DNA from: Acholoe squamosa
Taxonomy: Eukaryota; Annelida; Polychaeta; Phyllodocida; Polynoidae
Direction: 5' to 3'
Length of the DNA stretch: 64,000 bases
Assembly (NCBI GenBank): GCA_949317995.1
Contig: OX439036.1
Span: 8,412,356-8,476,355 of the forward strand
Shown in pieces: positions 61,160 through 64,000 of this stretch. The notes under the pieces are model-generated. The model saw only the letters and a program-made list of their open reading frames with translations, ran no database searches and was not told where the DNA came from. Numbering within the stretch: position 1 is the first letter of the stretch; every line of letters begins with the position of its first letter. A program made the translations under genes and the position numbers.

Positions 61160-62146
61160 ATCAATATGTACATAAATAATACAGTGTATTTCTTTCCATA
61201 AAATTAACCTCGTGGAAGAAGAGACTGGTCTGTGAGCCTACTTAATTTCAGCTGTACACAGCTCAGAGGAAAACCCACCCACCCTAATTTTAGTTATAGG
61301 ACTATAGTACAAGATAAGTGATTTGATAATAATAAAAAAAACGCTGTTAGTACAATCCTGGAATATCCAATCAATAGAATACCAACTCTGTACCACATTT
61401 GTAGTTCCATGGCTATGTTATATGTGACTCACTTCCTAGCTGCACAAGATTATTATACCTAAGCACTATACATGTGTGCTACTATGGTCAATTACTTTTT
61501 TAAGGGTATACACTCCCCTCTGTTTCACAGGTTCACAGGTTTATGCCAATCATATAGGGATTTCATGCAAGATGACCTAGCAGAGCAAAATAATAAGACA
61601 ATAATAAGACAATAATGAAGATGATGATAAATATTGTAGTACCGATATAAATACATTTTTTTATATATCAAAGCCATATTCACTGATCAAGGTTTCCTTT
61701 TTCATAAACTTTACAGAAAGATGATTCCATGTAAACAGAACTTACGAAAGTTTAGCTAAAAAGTCCTGTTTCTCACTGCTGTGGATGCTGGCTAGGTGAC
61801 CTCCATCTGCCACACAGGTTGCCTCAGCTGCTGCCCAGTTTCTCTTTTTAGTGTAAAATTTAAAACATGATGTACCATGAACTGTGTATCCAGGCAGGTG
61901 AGGGCAGATATCTGAGAAATATGATTTCACTATTCATCATTCACAAATTGATAGAGCCACTTGGAACTGCTCAGATTGTTGGGTTCAAATATTCTCTTGG
62001 TGAAAGCGAAGTAACTGATAAATTGAAATCAGTAAGTAAGATATCAATAACAATTGATGATATCAAGTTAGAAAGAAATGTGACCTACCTGCTACTGATA
62101 GCTTGGTCCAGATAAGAACAATAGTCATGAATAGCAGGTGCCACAT

Positions 62147-64000
62147 TTCTCCTCAGTATGTGAGTGATACTTCTGCTCAGTTCAGATATACATTTAAGTA
62201 GGTGGTAAGAATAACTTTGACTGAGCAAACCTCAATTGTTTCTCAGTTAACATGAATGGTGCCAAGCCTAAGGTGAGCAAATCTGAGACTATCAATAATT
62301 TTCATGGGCAAAGTATGTAAGGGAAATATGTTTGTATATAACATCACCATCGACTTTTCTCATTTGGTTTATTCTAATTACACCACAACAGAAATGTCTA
62401 CTACCATAAGAAGACACATTTTATGATGCTTGAGAATGCACAATTAAAAACAACATTTATTTTTATGAAAGATACTAAGATCTGGCTTAGTGCATACTGA
62501 TTTCTTTCTACTTAACCCATGCCCTGCTTTATGTTTGTGGTACTTAGGTTGTAGACAAATGTTATTAGATTGACCTGTATGACTGTTTGACATAGATGAC
62601 TGAGATAACATTAGATTAACATTTCACATATAGGACATGACTGGTGGTTGGGGAACCCAATGTCATTTTGACACATAACAATTCTATAGGGAACTAAATG
62701 GTAAATAATTTAGATACCTGAGGTAATGTGGATGACAATAGCATTTCTTCCTAAGAAATCATGTAAGTACTACAATAAACACATGGTGGTTTGTCATACC
62801 AACACTCTCAGTCCCAATTTGGCTATGAAGACCACTGTAGTGGGTACAGAACAACCCACATCAGGCCATTTGATCTGTAGTGACAGCAACTAACACTGTT
62901 TTCCAAAAATAGAAGCAATCTACTGCAAAACCCTTCACACAGTCAAATAGTAAATAACATTACTCCATAGAGAGCCACCACTGTATCACATAGTCAATCT
63001 CCCAACAGGAGGCAGTCCAACATAGGCATATCCTAATGAGTGTCATTATTCAACATTTGGTGATAAACAACTGAGTCATCTAAAGCCCTCAGTTGTAGAC
63101 CATGAGTAATTTTGTATGATGCAGTTCATGGCGATATACAGTGTAGTGAAAGTAGGTTGGATAACTCATTTTACATTTCATTAAATTTACTTTTTTTAAA
63201 CATTAAAGGTACTTATATGATCTGCCAACAATATCGCTTAATTAATCTGGATTATTTTATTTTATTGTATCTTGATGCCATAAAAGCAAATTAATCAGGA
63301 CTCCATAGATTTATGGAATGCTGAAGAAAGGACACCTATAGTTCCCTGAACAGAACACCCTGATGTTTCCACATGTTTTATTCTCTTGAGAAAATAACCA
63401 ACACTATTGAAACAAAACCTCTCCAATATTTAGGGGAGATCATGGGGGACAAGACCGAATAATTAAAAAATGTAGTAATGATAAATCACCTGTCTCTACT
63501 GTACTCATAGTCATATTTATCTTATGAGGGCGGTGATTACCATCTGGGAAACGCTCTGTATGGTGCTACGATCTGGTGTTGGAAATTTGCACTGCTGCCA
63601 ATACATTTCCTATCTTGTTCCTAAGGCTGCTGTGCATATCTTTGTCTCCGCTGTATGCTTCGCTTGTCATTTCTTTTTTTTTGTTACGGAATAAAGGCCT
63701 TCTGTTATCCAAGGGCAAAGTTATGTCATGTCTTCTTGTGTGTGTTAGGGAGTATACTGTGTATTTACACTGATATGACTCAATTATCTGCCTTTGAAAA
63801 CATGAATACTCAGAAACAAACTTAATTCTATGTGTACTTAATACCCTGTCACATGTTTCCAAGTATATTAAATATTATCCTGAACTGATTGCAATAATTT
63901 GTATGGGCTTTACAATATTCCCTAAAGGTCCAAACTTGTATATATAGGCTTATTGGTCAAGGATTAGAAAGCAACTAGACTCTACTATTAGTAGGGAGTT
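62147..64000 (+). other. No gene seen
   Basis: Upstream of CTL-D. Only short ORFs (for example 63566-63862 minus, 98 codons) without recognisable motifs or splice context. It may contain the CTL-D promoter just right of 62146. Confidence 0.45.

Larger units (their letters stand above)
57430..61200 (-). mobile_element. Degraded CR1/Jockey-like LINE
   Basis: Minus-strand LINE without visible ORF1, occupying the CTL-D intron. The 5' boundary is near 61200; the 3' boundary is near 57430 but not exact. A different lineage from the LINE at 18861, judging by the dissimilar endonuclease and RT sequences. Confidence 0.75.
56949..62146 (-). pseudogene. CTL-D: damaged lectin gene with a LINE in its first CTLD intron
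   Basis: On the minus strand: signal-peptide exon 62089-62146 (MWHLLFMTIVLIWTKLSVA, donor GTAGGT), CTLD exon 61746-61911 (166 bp, VHGTSCFKF and CVADGGHLASIHS), then the second CTLD exon at 56949-57137. The last is 189 bp instead of 206. A 17-bp net loss around 57090 removes the conserved MTW segment and shifts the frame, with stops. A possible linker exon is at 56256-56358; no last exon was found. The intron between the CTLD exons contains the LINE. A non-functional gene is the simplest reading; a sequencing error at the 17-bp gap is less likely. Confidence 0.7.

Noticed and set aside
63566-63862. 98-aa minus-strand ORF near the right end
   Set aside because: No recognisable motif, signal or splice context; too short to call a gene.

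Overview
The window looks like genomic DNA from an invertebrate animal. Spliced genes with consistent intron phases, C-type-lectin-domain (CTLD) genes, CR1/Jockey-like LINEs, Ty3/Gypsy-type LTR elements, MITEs and intronic minisatellites are all present, and there are no bacterial-type operons. The expanded CTLD family and intron minisatellites would fit amphioxus (Branchiostoma), but no single sequence here proves the species.

Host layer: a cluster of small secreted lectin-like genes, each built from a signal-peptide exon, two CTLD exons, a linker exon and a last exon with a PAN/apple-like cysteine pattern. CTL-A (+, 26151-28413) and CTL-B (-, 33467-35307) are intact with all phases matching. 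CTL-C (-, 29272-29830) and CTL-D (-, 56949-62146) are damaged. CTL-L (+) keeps only its last two exons (3488-3542 and 24456-24591), separated by 20.9 kb of inserted retroelements. A lone last exon on the minus strand lies at 1857-1992. Two minisatellites (2113-3453 and 55625-56339) are amplified copies of the linker exon.

Mobile layer, left to right. (1) The 5' end of a minus-strand LTR element (1-1809). (2) A nested LTR array (3827-24325, TSD GAAT) of the same family with three LTRs, a deleted first copy and a second copy carrying gag and a broken env but no pol. Its env is split by a Mutator-like MITE and its last LTR by a LINE whose first ORF is a NADAR-domain protein. (3) A 990-bp TRIM-like element (30756-31745, TSD CCACC) whose 249-bp LTRs each carry a complete tRNA-Cys-like gene. 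The predicted 3' end of that tRNA is complementary to the element's own primer-binding site. (4) A very recent 15.6-kb Gypsy-type element (37338-52953, TSD CGTG). It has gag and pol, an extra 982-aa zinc-finger/coiled-coil ORF behind a likely internal promoter, and a 4.3-kb noncoding tail with seven exact copies of one 15-bp motif. (5) A degraded minus-strand LINE with a solo LTR inside it (57.4-61.2 kb).

The strongest candidates for an undescribed system are the TRIM that carries its own primer tRNA gene, the LINE with a NADAR ORF, and the Gypsy element that combines an extra DNA-binding-like ORF with a repeated motif array.
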